A stretch of DNA of 64,000 nucleotides from Algibacter mikhailovii. GTDB lineage: Bacteria > Bacteroidota > Bacteroidia > Flavobacteriales > Flavobacteriaceae. This document shows, piece by piece, positions 11,025 through 19,289 of this stretch. The translations under genes and the position numbers were made by a program. The stretch spans positions 124,001 to 188,000 of the forward strand of contig NZ_BMWZ01000005.1 of NCBI RefSeq assembly GCF_014651495.1. The letters run 5' to 3'. Numbering within the stretch: position 1 is the first letter of the stretch; every line of letters begins with the position of its first letter. The notes under the pieces are model-generated. The model made no database searches, was not told the DNA's origin, and saw only the letters and a list, made by a program, of their open reading frames with translations.

Positions 11025-11048
11025 ATTTAATAAAAAGCGTAAAATCGT

Positions 11049-11858
11049 TTAGCTTAAAACGGTATCATTGAAAAATGTTGTATAAGCTTCACCAAATTCA
11101 TCTTTACTTTTGTATTCTAAAATAGGTTTTTCTGAAGATTTAAGATAAGCTTCTAAATCATCCGGAATATTTTCAGAGCCAACAATTAGAGCGTCAGAAT
11201 GATCAATAGCAACCTTCATTAAATTATTAAAAGAAGGTTCTTCCAGAGATTTAATAACGTTCTCATCAATGTTGTCAAATTTAACTTTATTGACCATGTC
11301 TTTATTTAAGGCCCCATCAAAACTTTGGTTGTAAATTGACGTGACCACTTTACTCTCATTAAATAAAGGTTCATCTTTATAGAATTCTTTGAGATATAGC
11401 GGTAGTAATGACGCTAACCAACCATGAACGTGTATTATGTCAGGTGCCCAATTTAATTTTTTAACAGTTTCTATTACGCCTTTTGCAAAGAAAATAGCGC
11501 GTTCATCATTGTCAGAGAATAACTGGCCATCTTCATCTGTTAGTGTTGCTTTTCTCTTAAAGTATTCATCATTATCAATGAAATAAACTTGAATACGTTC
11601 CTTAGGGATGGAAGCTACTTTGATGATAAGAGGCATGTCTAAGTCGTTAATAACTAAATTAATACCTGACAACCTTATGACTTCGTGTAATTGATGCCTT
11701 CTCTCATTAATGTTACCGTATTTAGGCATGAAGATTCTTATTTGTCCCCCTTGTTGATTCACCATACGAGGTGCTTCAAAGGACATGGAAGAAATTTCAG
11801 TTTCTGGTAAATAAGGCACAACTTCAGATGATACGTATAATATCCTCTTATCTTTCAT
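11049..11858 (-). CDS. Glycogen/starch synthase-like protein (N-terminal GT5 domain only)
   Basis: This 269-residue protein resembles the N-terminal Rossmann half of glycogen synthase: RILYVSSEVVPY at the start and DIIHVHGWLASLLPLYLK in the middle. Full glycogen synthases are about 470 residues or more and need the C-terminal domain to bind ADP-glucose. That domain is missing here, and the gene ends cleanly in a stop with no remnant downstream. Such half-length proteins are a normal Bacteroidota family, so this is probably not a pseudogene. Its catalytic ability is doubtful. It is divergent from panC. Confidence 0.8.
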   Translation of the reverse strand: MKDKRILYVSSEVVPYLPETEISSMSFEAPRMVNQQGGQIRIFMPKYGNINERRHQLHEVIRLSGINLVINDLDMPLIIKVASIPKERIQVYFIDNDEYFKRKATLTDEDGQLFSDNDERAIFFAKGVIETVKKLNWAPDIIHVHGWLASLLPLYLKEFYKDEPLFNESKVVTSIYNQSFDGALNKDMVNKVKFDNIDENVIKSLEEPSFNNLMKVAIDHSDALIVGSENIPDDLEAYLKSSEKPILEYKSKDEFGEAYTTFFNDTVLS

Positions 11859-11980
11859 ATATTAGTTTTATTTGACTTAAAAATGCTTTTAAAATTAGAA
11901 AATACCTGTTTCAATTTACTGATTGAAATTTTGTAAAGTCTAATAATAAAGGTTTAGGTTTCTATTATTGAAAATAAAAA

Positions 11981-12017
11981 ACACGCAAAAATACAAAATT
12001 TTATGCTAATTGCGTGT
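11981..12017. repeat. Inverted repeat in the divergent GT5-like/panC promoter region
   Basis: ACACGCAA (11981-11988) and TTGCGTGT (12010-12017) form 8-bp perfect arms 21 bases apart. The left arm overlaps a minus-strand TATTTTTG -7-like box (11986-11993). The right arm lies just upstream of the plus-strand TAAGTTTG box. It may be a protein-binding site that controls both directions. Confidence 0.35.
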
Positions 12018-12024
12018 AAAATCT

Positions 12025-12032
12025 TAAGTTTG
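12025..12032 (+). promoter_or_regulatory. -7 box for panC
   Basis: TAAGTTTG fits TANNTTTG and lies 24 bases before the GTG start of panC. No convincing -33 element is at the right spacing. Confidence 0.45.
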
Positions 12033-12056
12033 CACCCGTTAATTTTATATTAAATT

Positions 12057-12908
12057 GTGGAAGTTTACTCAGAAAAACAACAAATTACAGCAGCCCTTGA
12101 TTCCTTGAGAGGGGAAAACTTAAACGTTGGATTGGTTCCAACTATGGGGGCATTGCATGAAGGTCATTTACAGTTAGTAAAAAAGGCTTTGACCGAGAAT
12201 GATAAGGTTGTTGTTAGCATTTTTGTGAATCCCACGCAGTTTGATAATAGTGAGGATTTAACAAAGTATCCGAGAACACTTAGTGCTGATATTGCATTAT
12301 TAGAGGCTATAGATAAAGCGTCTATTATAGTGTATGCGCCCACTGTAGATGACATGTATGAAGGGCAAACTGTGTCTCAAAAATTTGATTTTGAAGGTCT
12401 TGAGTTTGAAATGGAAGGCAAATTTAGGGCAGGACATTTTGACGGTGTTGGTACTATTGTGAAACGCTTTTTTGAAATAATAAAGCCGGATAAGGCCTAT
12501 TTTGGTGAAAAAGATTTTCAGCAGTTGGCTATTATTAGAAAAATGGTTGAATTGAGCGATTTACCTGTTGTTATTGAGGGTTGTGAAATTCATAGGGAGA
12601 CCAATGGACTGGCTATGAGTTCAAGAAACACGAGATTAAAACCACAATTCAAAGAGGCCGCACCGTTCATCTATAAAACACTAAAAGCTGCCAAAGAAAA
12701 ATTTGGCACAGAAAGTGCTAATAAAATCGTGGATTGGGTGGAAAAGGAGTTTTCAAAGCATGCTTTGTTGGAACTTGAGTATTTTATAATTGCAGATACT
12801 AAAACCCTAAAGCCAGTTAAACGAAAAATAAAAAACAAGGCATATAGAGCCTTTATTGCCGTATATGCTGATGATATTAGACTTATTGATAATATCGCAT
12901 TAAATTAA
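12057..12908 (+). CDS. panC: Pantothenate synthetase
   Basis: This 283-residue enzyme joins pantoate and beta-alanine using ATP. The ATP-binding HEGH (34-37) follows the family opening [21 protein letters not shown] and AMSSRN are also present. The start is GTG at 12057, preceded closely by a -7 box. It leads a rightward run with panD, which supplies its beta-alanine, 13 bases downstream. Confidence 0.97.
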   Translation: MEVYSEKQQITAALDSLRGENLNVGLVPTMGALHEGHLQLVKKALTENDKVVVSIFVNPTQFDNSEDLTKYPRTLSADIALLEAIDKASIIVYAPTVDDMYEGQTVSQKFDFEGLEFEMEGKFRAGHFDGVGTIVKRFFEIIKPDKAYFGEKDFQQLAIIRKMVELSDLPVVIEGCEIHRETNGLAMSSRNTRLKPQFKEAAPFIYKTLKAAKEKFGTESANKIVDWVEKEFSKHALLELEYFIIADTKTLKPVKRKIKNKAYRAFIAVYADDIRLIDNIALN

Positions 12909-12909
12909 T

Positions 12910-12917
12910 TATCTTTG
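12910..12917 (+). promoter_or_regulatory. -7 box abutting panD
   Basis: TATCTTTG is an exact TANNTTTG match ending only 4 bases before the panD ATG. Transcription from it would start at or within a base or two of the start codon, giving a leaderless mRNA. It overlaps the panC stop codon. Confidence 0.4.
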
Positions 12918-12921
12918 CCGC

Positions 12922-13272
12922 ATGCAAATTCAAGTAGTAAAATCTAAAATTCATAGAGTAAAATGCACTGGTGCTGAGCTCAATTACATCGGTAGTATTA
13001 CCATTGATGAGGACTTAATGGATGCCTCTAATATTATACAGGGTGAAAAGGTTCAAATTGTTAATAATGACAATGGTGAGCGTTTGGAGACCTATTGTAT
13101 TCCAGGGCCGCGAAATACTGGAGAAATAACCTTAAATGGCGCAGCAGCTCGTAAAGTATCAGTAGGAGATACACTAATTTTAATTACTTATGCTTTTATG
13201 GACATTGAAGAAGCTAAAGTTTTTAAACCTGCATTGGTTTTTCCAGACGAAGCTACCAACTTATTAAAGTAG
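12922..13272 (+). CDS. panD: Aspartate 1-decarboxylase (pyruvoyl-dependent)
   Basis: This 116-residue enzyme decarboxylates aspartate to beta-alanine, the other substrate of PanC. The self-processing Gly24-Ser25 bond in YIGSITID, which creates the pyruvoyl cofactor, is in the standard position. The conserved [17 protein letters not shown] segment is also present. Length is typical. It lies directly behind panC. Confidence 0.97.
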   Translation: MQIQVVKSKIHRVKCTGAELNYIGSITIDEDLMDASNIIQGEKVQIVNNDNGERLETYCIPGPRNTGEITLNGAAARKVSVGDTLILITYAFMDIEEAKVFKPALVFPDEATNLLK

Positions 13273-13276
13273 TCAT

Positions 13277-14242
13277 TTGAATAAATACACAAAAAACATA
13301 CTAAAAGTATCACTCCCACTGTTGTTGGGAGTTTTTTTGGTCTGGTATTCTATGTCCAAAGTGTCTCTTAGTGAGTTATTAGTATATGCTAAAAATGCCG
13401 ATTACACATGGATTGTGTTGGGGATGTTTCTGGGTTTGCTAAGTCACTTATCTAGAGCATATCGTTGGCGTTTTCAATTGGAACCCATGGGGTATAATGT
13501 AAAACTGGGCAATAGTATCATGGCTGTTTTTGCAACGTATTTGATTAATTATACCATTCCAAGAGCTGGCGAAGTGGCACGTGCTTCCATTCTCACAAAT
13601 TATGAAGGCGTTCCTTTTGAAAAAGGTTTTGGAACTATTGTTGCCGAGCGCATAGCAGATATGATTGTTATGCTTGGTATTATAGGAATAACATTATTTC
13701 TTCAATTTGATTTTATATATGGCTTTTTAATTGAAAGATTTGATACTACTAAGATCTTAGTTGCAATAGTTGTAGGTCTTATATTAATTTTTCTGTTTTC
13801 TAAATTTATAAATAAAAGTCAATCTAAATTTGCTCTAAAAATCAGAAGTTTTATTGTTGGTTTAATTGAAGGTGGGTTAAGTATTTTTAAAATGAAAAAG
13901 AAGTGGGCATTTATTGCTCATACGCTATTTATTTGGGGTATGTATTTGCTAATGTTTTATGTAACCTCCTTTGCAATTAGTGATTTAGAAGGTATTTCAG
14001 CTGGTGCTGTTTTAATAGGGTTTATTTCTGCAAGTTTTAGTATTGCTGCTACAAACGGTGGAATAGGATCATATCCTTTAGCTATTTATGCGGCATTTTC
14101 AATTTTTGGAATTCAGGAGGAGCCGAGTATCGCTTTTGGTTGGATTATGTGGTCTTCTCAAACATTACTTATTATTTTATTTGGAGGGCTTTCATTGGTG
14201 TATTTACCAATTTATAATCGCAATAAAAAGAATATGCCCTAA
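13277..14242 (+). CDS. Flippase-like/lysylphosphatidylglycerol-synthase-type membrane protein (UPF0104)
   Basis: This 321-residue integral membrane protein has about eight hydrophobic segments and the family pattern ...NYTIPRAGEVARA... around residues 95-110. It belongs to the YbhN/AglD/MprF-N-terminal flippase-like group. It may move a lipid or lipid-linked precursor across the membrane, but the substrate is unknown. It starts with TTG 4 bases after the panD stop, so it is in the pan operon. The link to pantothenate may be positional only. Confidence 0.85.
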   Translation: MNKYTKNILKVSLPLLLGVFLVWYSMSKVSLSELLVYAKNADYTWIVLGMFLGLLSHLSRAYRWRFQLEPMGYNVKLGNSIMAVFATYLINYTIPRAGEVARASILTNYEGVPFEKGFGTIVAERIADMIVMLGIIGITLFLQFDFIYGFLIERFDTTKILVAIVVGLILIFLFSKFINKSQSKFALKIRSFIVGLIEGGLSIFKMKKKWAFIAHTLFIWGMYLLMFYVTSFAISDLEGISAGAVLIGFISASFSIAATNGGIGSYPLAIYAAFSIFGIQEEPSIAFGWIMWSSQTLLIILFGGLSLVYLPIYNRNKKNMP

Positions 14243-14302
14243 AGTTACTTTAAGTGTAATTGTTTAAATTGCGTTCCCAATATTATAATACATAATGCTT
14301 AT

Positions 14303-15454
14303 ATGAAATTGAAATTGTTATTAATAACGCTGCTTGCCTGCTTTAATACTTTGTTTTCGCAAGTTATATATGAGGCGTTTGATTCTTATAAGTTAGGAGA
14401 AAAAAGAAATATTAAGATTCAACTTCCTAATAATTATAACCCGGAAGATGATCTTAAATACCCAATCGTTCTAGTCCTTGATGGAGATTATCTTTTTGAA
14501 CCTATTGTTGGTAATATTAACTATCAAGCCTATTGGGGTGAAATTCCTGATTGTATTATTGTAGGTGTAAGTCAGGCAAAAACAAGGCTATCTGATTTTG
14601 AATATAGCAATGAAACCTTCTTGCCTTCTCAAGACGGAGCTGCATTTTTTGAGTTTATTAGTATGGAGCTTTTGCCTTATATTGATGCTAGGTATAAAAC
14701 ATCTTCCTTTAAAGTTGTGGCTGCACATGATTTGGCCGCTAATTTTATAAATTTTTACCTCTTTAAAAAAGAACCGCTGTTTAATGCCTATATAGCCATA
14801 AGTCCTGAATTTTCGAAGAAAACTCCAAGCCGACTTAGTTTAAGGTTGTCAAATATAGAAAGTGAAAAGCAGTTGTTTTATTATTTAGCTACAAGTGATA
14901 CTGATATAAAGGGGTTTAGGTCAACTATACTTGAGGCGGACAGTAAATTAAAGGATGTATCGAATACTAATTTGCATTATAAGTTTGATGATTTTGAAGA
15001 TGCAAATCACTACACGATTGTAGGTCAGGCTATACCAAGTGCTTTGAGTGAAATATTCCAATTGTATAAGCCAATTACTAAAAAAGACTATACAGAGGAT
15101 ATTCTTACATTTGGTGGTTCAACTTTTGAATACTTAGAGCAAAAGTATGATAACATTGAGGATTACTATGGGCTTAAAAAAGTGGTAATTGAAAATGATT
15201 TAAGAGCCATTGCTGCTGCCTGTAAAAAGAGGGGTGATAACGAGTCGTTGTTGGAATTGGCTAAAATAGCACGAAAAACCTATCCAGATTCAATGATTGG
15301 GGCCTATTACTACGGTATTTATTATGAAGCCATAGGGAATTATAAAAAAGCATTGCAAAGGTATCAGTCTGGGTTGTTGTTGATGCCGTCACAATTTATT
15401 GATAAGGATATTTTACTTGAAAAAATCTACGAAATAAAGGAGGAACGTTTTTAA
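14303..15454 (+). CDS. Secreted alpha/beta-hydrolase (esterase D-like) fold protein with C-terminal TPR; nucleophile Ser replaced
   Basis: This 383-residue protein has a Sec signal peptide ending in NTLFSQ. The putative-esterase fold starts with IVLVLDGDYLFEPIVGN (about 55-71). The nucleophile elbow, usually GHSxG, reads AHDLA (141-145), so Ser is Asp143. A His is kept at NHYT (His236). The C-terminus (about 310-370) is TPR-like. It is the first of three tandem paralogs between the pan operon and radA. With no serine it is probably a pseudoenzyme or uses an Asp nucleophile; I favour a binding or structural role. Confidence 0.82.
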   Translation: MKLKLLLITLLACFNTLFSQVIYEAFDSYKLGEKRNIKIQLPNNYNPEDDLKYPIVLVLDGDYLFEPIVGNINYQAYWGEIPDCIIVGVSQAKTRLSDFEYSNETFLPSQDGAAFFEFISMELLPYIDARYKTSSFKVVAAHDLAANFINFYLFKKEPLFNAYIAISPEFSKKTPSRLSLRLSNIESEKQLFYYLATSDTDIKGFRSTILEADSKLKDVSNTNLHYKFDDFEDANHYTIVGQAIPSALSEIFQLYKPITKKDYTEDILTFGGSTFEYLEQKYDNIEDYYGLKKVVIENDLRAIAAACKKRGDNESLLELAKIARKTYPDSMIGAYYYGIYYEAIGNYKKALQRYQSGLLLMPSQFIDKDILLEKIYEIKEERF

Positions 15455-15500
15455 TTTATGCGTTTCATCGAAAAAATTGAACACTTTATCTGTAATTGAT

Positions 15501-15508
15501 TATCTTTC
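15501..15508 (+). promoter_or_regulatory. -7-like box for the second esterase-fold gene
   Basis: TATCTTTC lies 25 bases upstream of the ATG at 15534. Its position inside a longer upstream reading frame supports choosing the ATG at 15534 over the earlier codon at 15477. Confidence 0.35.
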
Positions 15509-15533
15509 GGCACCAAATTTAATCAAACCTACT

Positions 15534-16355
15534 ATGAAGAAAGGCCTATTCTTTACGCTCTTCCTATGTTTTTGTGGAAGTGCTATAGCTCAAATTATTA
15601 CCAAGTCTATTGATTCAAAGATCTTGAATGCTAAACGATCTATTAGTATTAAGTTACCTGATACTTATGATCAAGCTAGTAATATCAAACACCCAGTTAT
15701 CGTCGTTTTGGATGGCGACTTTTTGTATAATCCAGTAGTTGGACAAACAGATTTTCAGACCTATTTTAAAAAAATGCCAGCTTCAATAGTTGTTGGAATT
15801 AATCATGGTGATATGAGGGTCGCAGACAACTTATTTAATAAGGTTTCCGGTTTGCCTGAAGATTCTGGTGCCGAATTTTATGGATTCATCAGAGAAGAAT
15901 TATTGGCATATATTGATGAAAACTATAATACAAATAACTTTAGGGTTGTTGTTGGTTATGAAAAGAGTGTCAATCTAATGAATTCATTTTTACTCGAGGA
16001 ACAACCTTTATTTCAAGCCTATGTTAATTTAAGCCCTGAATATAATGACGCCATGAGTCAAAATATCGTTGATAGAATTCAAAGGTTAAATGAGGATGTT
16101 ATTTATTATATGACATCAGCCAAAACTAACGTGGAAGATATAGCTACAAATCTAACAAGCGTAAAAAACATGCTAAGCAATATAGATAATGCTTATTTTA
16201 AGTTTTATTTCGATAATTTCAAAGAAGTTCCTCATCACACATTGGTAATGCGAGGAATGGCTCATGGTTTTGAAAAAGTTTTTGACGTTTATAAACCAAG
16301 TTTAGACCGTAAAAGAAATGACAAATTATTAAGCTATGAAAATATTTTAGATTAA
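15534..16355 (+). CDS. Secreted esterase D-like fold protein without TPR; nucleophile Ser replaced
   Basis: This 273-residue protein is a paralog of its two neighbours. The ATG at 15534 gives a clean signal peptide (MKKGLFFTLF... SAIAQ); an upstream start at 15477 would bury it. The fold opens with VIVVLDGDFLYNPVVG. The nucleophile elbow reads GYEKS (141-145), with Glu143 where Ser is expected. His residues 234-235 in VPHHT are kept. The TPR tail of its two neighbours is absent; it ends shortly after the hydrolase domain. It is likely catalytically inactive as a serine esterase. Confidence 0.8.
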   Translation: MKKGLFFTLFLCFCGSAIAQIITKSIDSKILNAKRSISIKLPDTYDQASNIKHPVIVVLDGDFLYNPVVGQTDFQTYFKKMPASIVVGINHGDMRVADNLFNKVSGLPEDSGAEFYGFIREELLAYIDENYNTNNFRVVVGYEKSVNLMNSFLLEEQPLFQAYVNLSPEYNDAMSQNIVDRIQRLNEDVIYYMTSAKTNVEDIATNLTSVKNMLSNIDNAYFKFYFDNFKEVPHHTLVMRGMAHGFEKVFDVYKPSLDRKRNDKLLSYENILD

Positions 16356-16598
16356 TATTTTGCCGCGCCTATTAAGTCCCATGAACGCATAGTATGTTTA
16401 TTATCGTAGAATTGTTTTTCTGGGAAGCACAAATATAAAAAGGACATTTAAAATGATGTTTAAAGATCTAATTCTGGAAAAAAATCAAACTGAAGGTTTC
16501 AAACAATTTTTATAACCATACCATATTATATTTTCAGTCTTTTTTTAGTGTCATCATCCCTTTTGTCTTGTTTAAGTAAAACTTCAAATCAGCTAAAA

Positions 16599-17750
16599 AT
16601 GAAATATATTCCAATCTACTTATTACTACTTTTTTTTATGCCAATGGGCGTATTTTCTCAGGTGAAATTTGAGACTATTCAATCATCAAAACTTGAGGAA
16701 AAACGCGAAATTAAAATTCAGTTACCAGAGGATTATGAGAATAATATAGATAAAACATATCCGTTATTTATTGTTTTAGACGGTGACTATATGTTTGACA
16801 CTGTTGCAGGAAACGTGAAGTATTATTCTTATTGGGATGATATGCCAGAGGCTATAGTTGTTGGGGTAAGTCAGTTGAATAGCCGTTATGATGATTCTGT
16901 GTATTCTGAACAAAATTCATTACCCATTGATACGGGTGCTGATTTTTTTGAATTTATAGGTCTGGAATTGGTTCCATATATCGAGAATAAATATCGAGCA
17001 AATAAATTTAGAGTTATTGTAGGTCATGGCGAGACAGCAAATTTCATAAATTATTATCTATTAAAACCAAAGCCGTTATTTCAAAGCTATATTGCCATTA
17101 GTCCAGAATTGGCTCCAAATATGATTGATTTTCTGCCTAGTACATTAGAAGTATTAAAGTCGAAAATATTTTATTATTTAGCAAATACTAATAATGATAG
17201 TGGTTCGATAAAAAAAATGTCGCAAGTTTTAAATAAGGATATTGTGGCTATTGAAAACCCAAATCTAGACTATAGGTTTGATGCTTTTGAGGGGCCCTCT
17301 CATTATGCAGTGCCTACCCATGCGATACCTAATGCATTAGAGAAAATGTTTAAAGTTTATGAGCCTATTTCAAAAAAAGAGTACAAAGAAATTATTTTAG
17401 AATTAGAAATTTCCCCAGTTTTGTATCTTCAAGAAAAATATCAAAACATTGAAGATGTGTTCGGAATAAGCAAAAAAATACGAATTAATGATTATAGAGC
17501 CATTTCATCTGCTATAGAAAAAAATGAAACCTATGAGTATTATGAGGAACTTAGTAAGATGGCAAGAAAGGATTATCCAGACACCTTATTGGGAGAGTTT
17601 TATATGGCTAGGTTTTATGAAGAGACCGGAGAACCTAAGCGCGCTATGAAAACATATCAGGCGGCATATAGTTTAGATGAAATAGCTGGGGTTACTGTTG
17701 ATGACATGCAGGATAGAGCGGCGTTAATAAAAGAGGATTTTGGATATTAA
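16599..17750 (+). CDS. Secreted esterase D-like fold protein with C-terminal TPR; nucleophile Ser replaced
   Basis: This is the third tandem paralog, 383 residues from the ATG at 16599, which begins a good signal peptide (MKYIPIYLLL... GVFSQ). An upstream in-frame start at 16548 is less likely. The fold includes FIVLDGDYMFDTVAGN. The elbow reads GHGET (142-146), so Gly144 replaces Ser; His235 in SHYA is kept. The TPR-like C-terminus has LSKMARKDYPDTLLGEF. radA starts 3 bases after its stop. It is probably a non-catalytic paralog that retains the fold. Confidence 0.82.
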   Translation: MKYIPIYLLLLFFMPMGVFSQVKFETIQSSKLEEKREIKIQLPEDYENNIDKTYPLFIVLDGDYMFDTVAGNVKYYSYWDDMPEAIVVGVSQLNSRYDDSVYSEQNSLPIDTGADFFEFIGLELVPYIENKYRANKFRVIVGHGETANFINYYLLKPKPLFQSYIAISPELAPNMIDFLPSTLEVLKSKIFYYLANTNNDSGSIKKMSQVLNKDIVAIENPNLDYRFDAFEGPSHYAVPTHAIPNALEKMFKVYEPISKKEYKEIILELEISPVLYLQEKYQNIEDVFGISKKIRINDYRAISSAIEKNETYEYYEELSKMARKDYPDTLLGEFYMARFYEETGEPKRAMKTYQAAYSLDEIAGVTVDDMQDRAALIKEDFGY

Positions 17751-17753
17751 CTA

Positions 17754-19112
17754 ATGGCAAAAGTTAAAACAGCATTTTTTTGCCAGAACTGTGGCACCCA
17801 ATATGCCAAATGGCAAGGGCAGTGTAATGCCTGTAAAGAATGGAACACCATTGTTGAAGAGCTGGTTCAAAAGCCAGAAAAAAGTGATTGGAAATCACCG
17901 AACACAAAATCTAAAACGGTTTCCGTTCCATTAAAAATCAATGAGATTGATACTGCTAAGGAGCCAAGGTTGGATACGTTTGACGGCGAGCTCAATCGCG
18001 TATTAGGCGGGGGTATTGTGCCGGGTTCATTAACGCTTTTAGGAGGTGAACCAGGTATTGGAAAGAGTACCTTGTTATTGCAGATTTCTCTTAAACTACC
18101 ATATAAAACGATTTATGTTTCTGGTGAAGAAAGTCCGAAACAAATTAAGATGCGGGCTGAAAGAGTCAATCCAAATTCTAGTAATTGTTATATACTAACC
18201 GAAACAAAAACCCAAAATATATTTAAGCAAATTGAGGTTCTAGAACCGGATATAGTAATAATTGATTCAATCCAAACCTTACATAGTGATTATATTGAAT
18301 CGTCTTCTGGTAGTATTTCTCAAATTAAGGAATGTACCACAGAGCTGATTAAATTTGCTAAAGAAACGGCAACGCCCGTTTTATTAATTGGCCATATTAC
18401 TAAAGATGGTAATATAGCCGGCCCTAAGATTTTGGAACATATGGTAGATACCGTGTTGCAATTTGAGGGGGATAGAAATCACGTTTTCAGAATTTTGAGA
18501 GCTCATAAAAATCGATTTGGCTCTACCAATGAGCTTGGAATTTATGAAATGCAAGGTTCTGGATTACGCGAAGTTACTAATCCTTCAGAAATTCTTGTTT
18601 CAAAAAAGGATGAAGAATTATCGGGGAATGCTATTGCTGCTACCCTGGAGGGTATGCGTCCACTTATGATAGAAGTGCAAGCTTTGGTAAGTACGGCTGT
18701 TTATGGCACGCCTCAGCGTAGTGCAACTGGCTTTAATGCTAAGCGTTTAAATATGTTATTGGCAGTATTAGAAAAACGAGCGGGATTCCGTTTGGGAGCC
18801 AAAGATGTTTTTTTAAATATTACAGGCGGAATTACTGTAGATGATCCAGCTATAGATTTAGCGGTTGTAGCTGCTATATTGTCCTCAAATGAAGATGTTC
18901 CGCTGCAAAAGGATTTCTGTTTTGCGGCAGAGGTGGGGCTTTCAGGTGAAATTCGTCCCGTGCAGCGTGTAGAGCAGCGTATTTTAGAAGCCGAAAAATT
19001 AGGTTTTGATACTATCTTTGTTTCTAAATACAACAAAATTTCACTAAAAAATACAGCTATTAAAGTTCAATTGATTTCTAAAATTGAAGATTTGGTAGAT
19101 TTGATTGTCTAA
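17754..19112 (+). CDS. radA: DNA repair protein RadA (branch-migration ATPase)
   Basis: This 452-residue RecA-like ATPase promotes branch migration of recombination intermediates. The N-terminal C4 zinc finger uses Cys10, Cys13, Cys24 and Cys27. Walker A is GGEPGIGKST (97-106). The RadA-specific KNRFG motif appears as HKNRFGSTNELG. A Lon-like C-terminal domain follows. Length is normal. It lies 3 bases after the third esterase-fold gene, so it is probably read through from upstream. Confidence 0.97.
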   Translation: MAKVKTAFFCQNCGTQYAKWQGQCNACKEWNTIVEELVQKPEKSDWKSPNTKSKTVSVPLKINEIDTAKEPRLDTFDGELNRVLGGGIVPGSLTLLGGEPGIGKSTLLLQISLKLPYKTIYVSGEESPKQIKMRAERVNPNSSNCYILTETKTQNIFKQIEVLEPDIVIIDSIQTLHSDYIESSSGSISQIKECTTELIKFAKETATPVLLIGHITKDGNIAGPKILEHMVDTVLQFEGDRNHVFRILRAHKNRFGSTNELGIYEMQGSGLREVTNPSEILVSKKDEELSGNAIAATLEGMRPLMIEVQALVSTAVYGTPQRSATGFNAKRLNMLLAVLEKRAGFRLGAKDVFLNITGGITVDDPAIDLAVVAAILSSNEDVPLQKDFCFAAEVGLSGEIRPVQRVEQRILEAEKLGFDTIFVSKYNKISLKNTAIKVQLISKIEDLVDLIV

Positions 19113-19141
19113 CAATACGCATAGCCGTAAAAATCTAATTA

Positions 19142-19149
19142 TACCTTTG
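19142..19149 (+). promoter_or_regulatory. Possible -7 box for ileS
   Basis: TACCTTTG fits TANNTTTG but lies 140 bases before the ileS ATG, implying a long leader. No T-box stem or specifier loop was recognised in the leader. Confidence 0.3.
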
Positions 19150-19289
19150 TATAGCTTTAATGCTTTATTAGGAAGTTTGGTAATTCAAAGCTTTTTGTGC
19201 TGAGTATGAGCAAACTATTTTATTGACAATACGACTTCTTTTTTTCCTAAAATTCCTTAAATTCGCGAACTTATAAGAATCAATAGTAA

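Noticed and set aside
11049-11858. Truncated pseudogene of glycogen synthase
   Set aside because: The gene has an intact frame, a normal start and stop, and no downstream remnant; half-length forms recur in this phylum.
16356-16598. Possible extra small gene or RNA between the second and third esterase-fold genes
   Set aside because: The longest ATG frame is about 20 codons, and no tRNA or stable stem was found in the 243 bases.
14303-17750. Tandem repeat or duplication artefact
   Set aside because: The three genes differ clearly in sequence and length, so they are old paralogs and not an assembly duplication.
19113-19289. Possible T-box or attenuator before ileS
   Set aside because: No specifier loop, T-box sequence or terminator-like stem is visible in the 177 bases.
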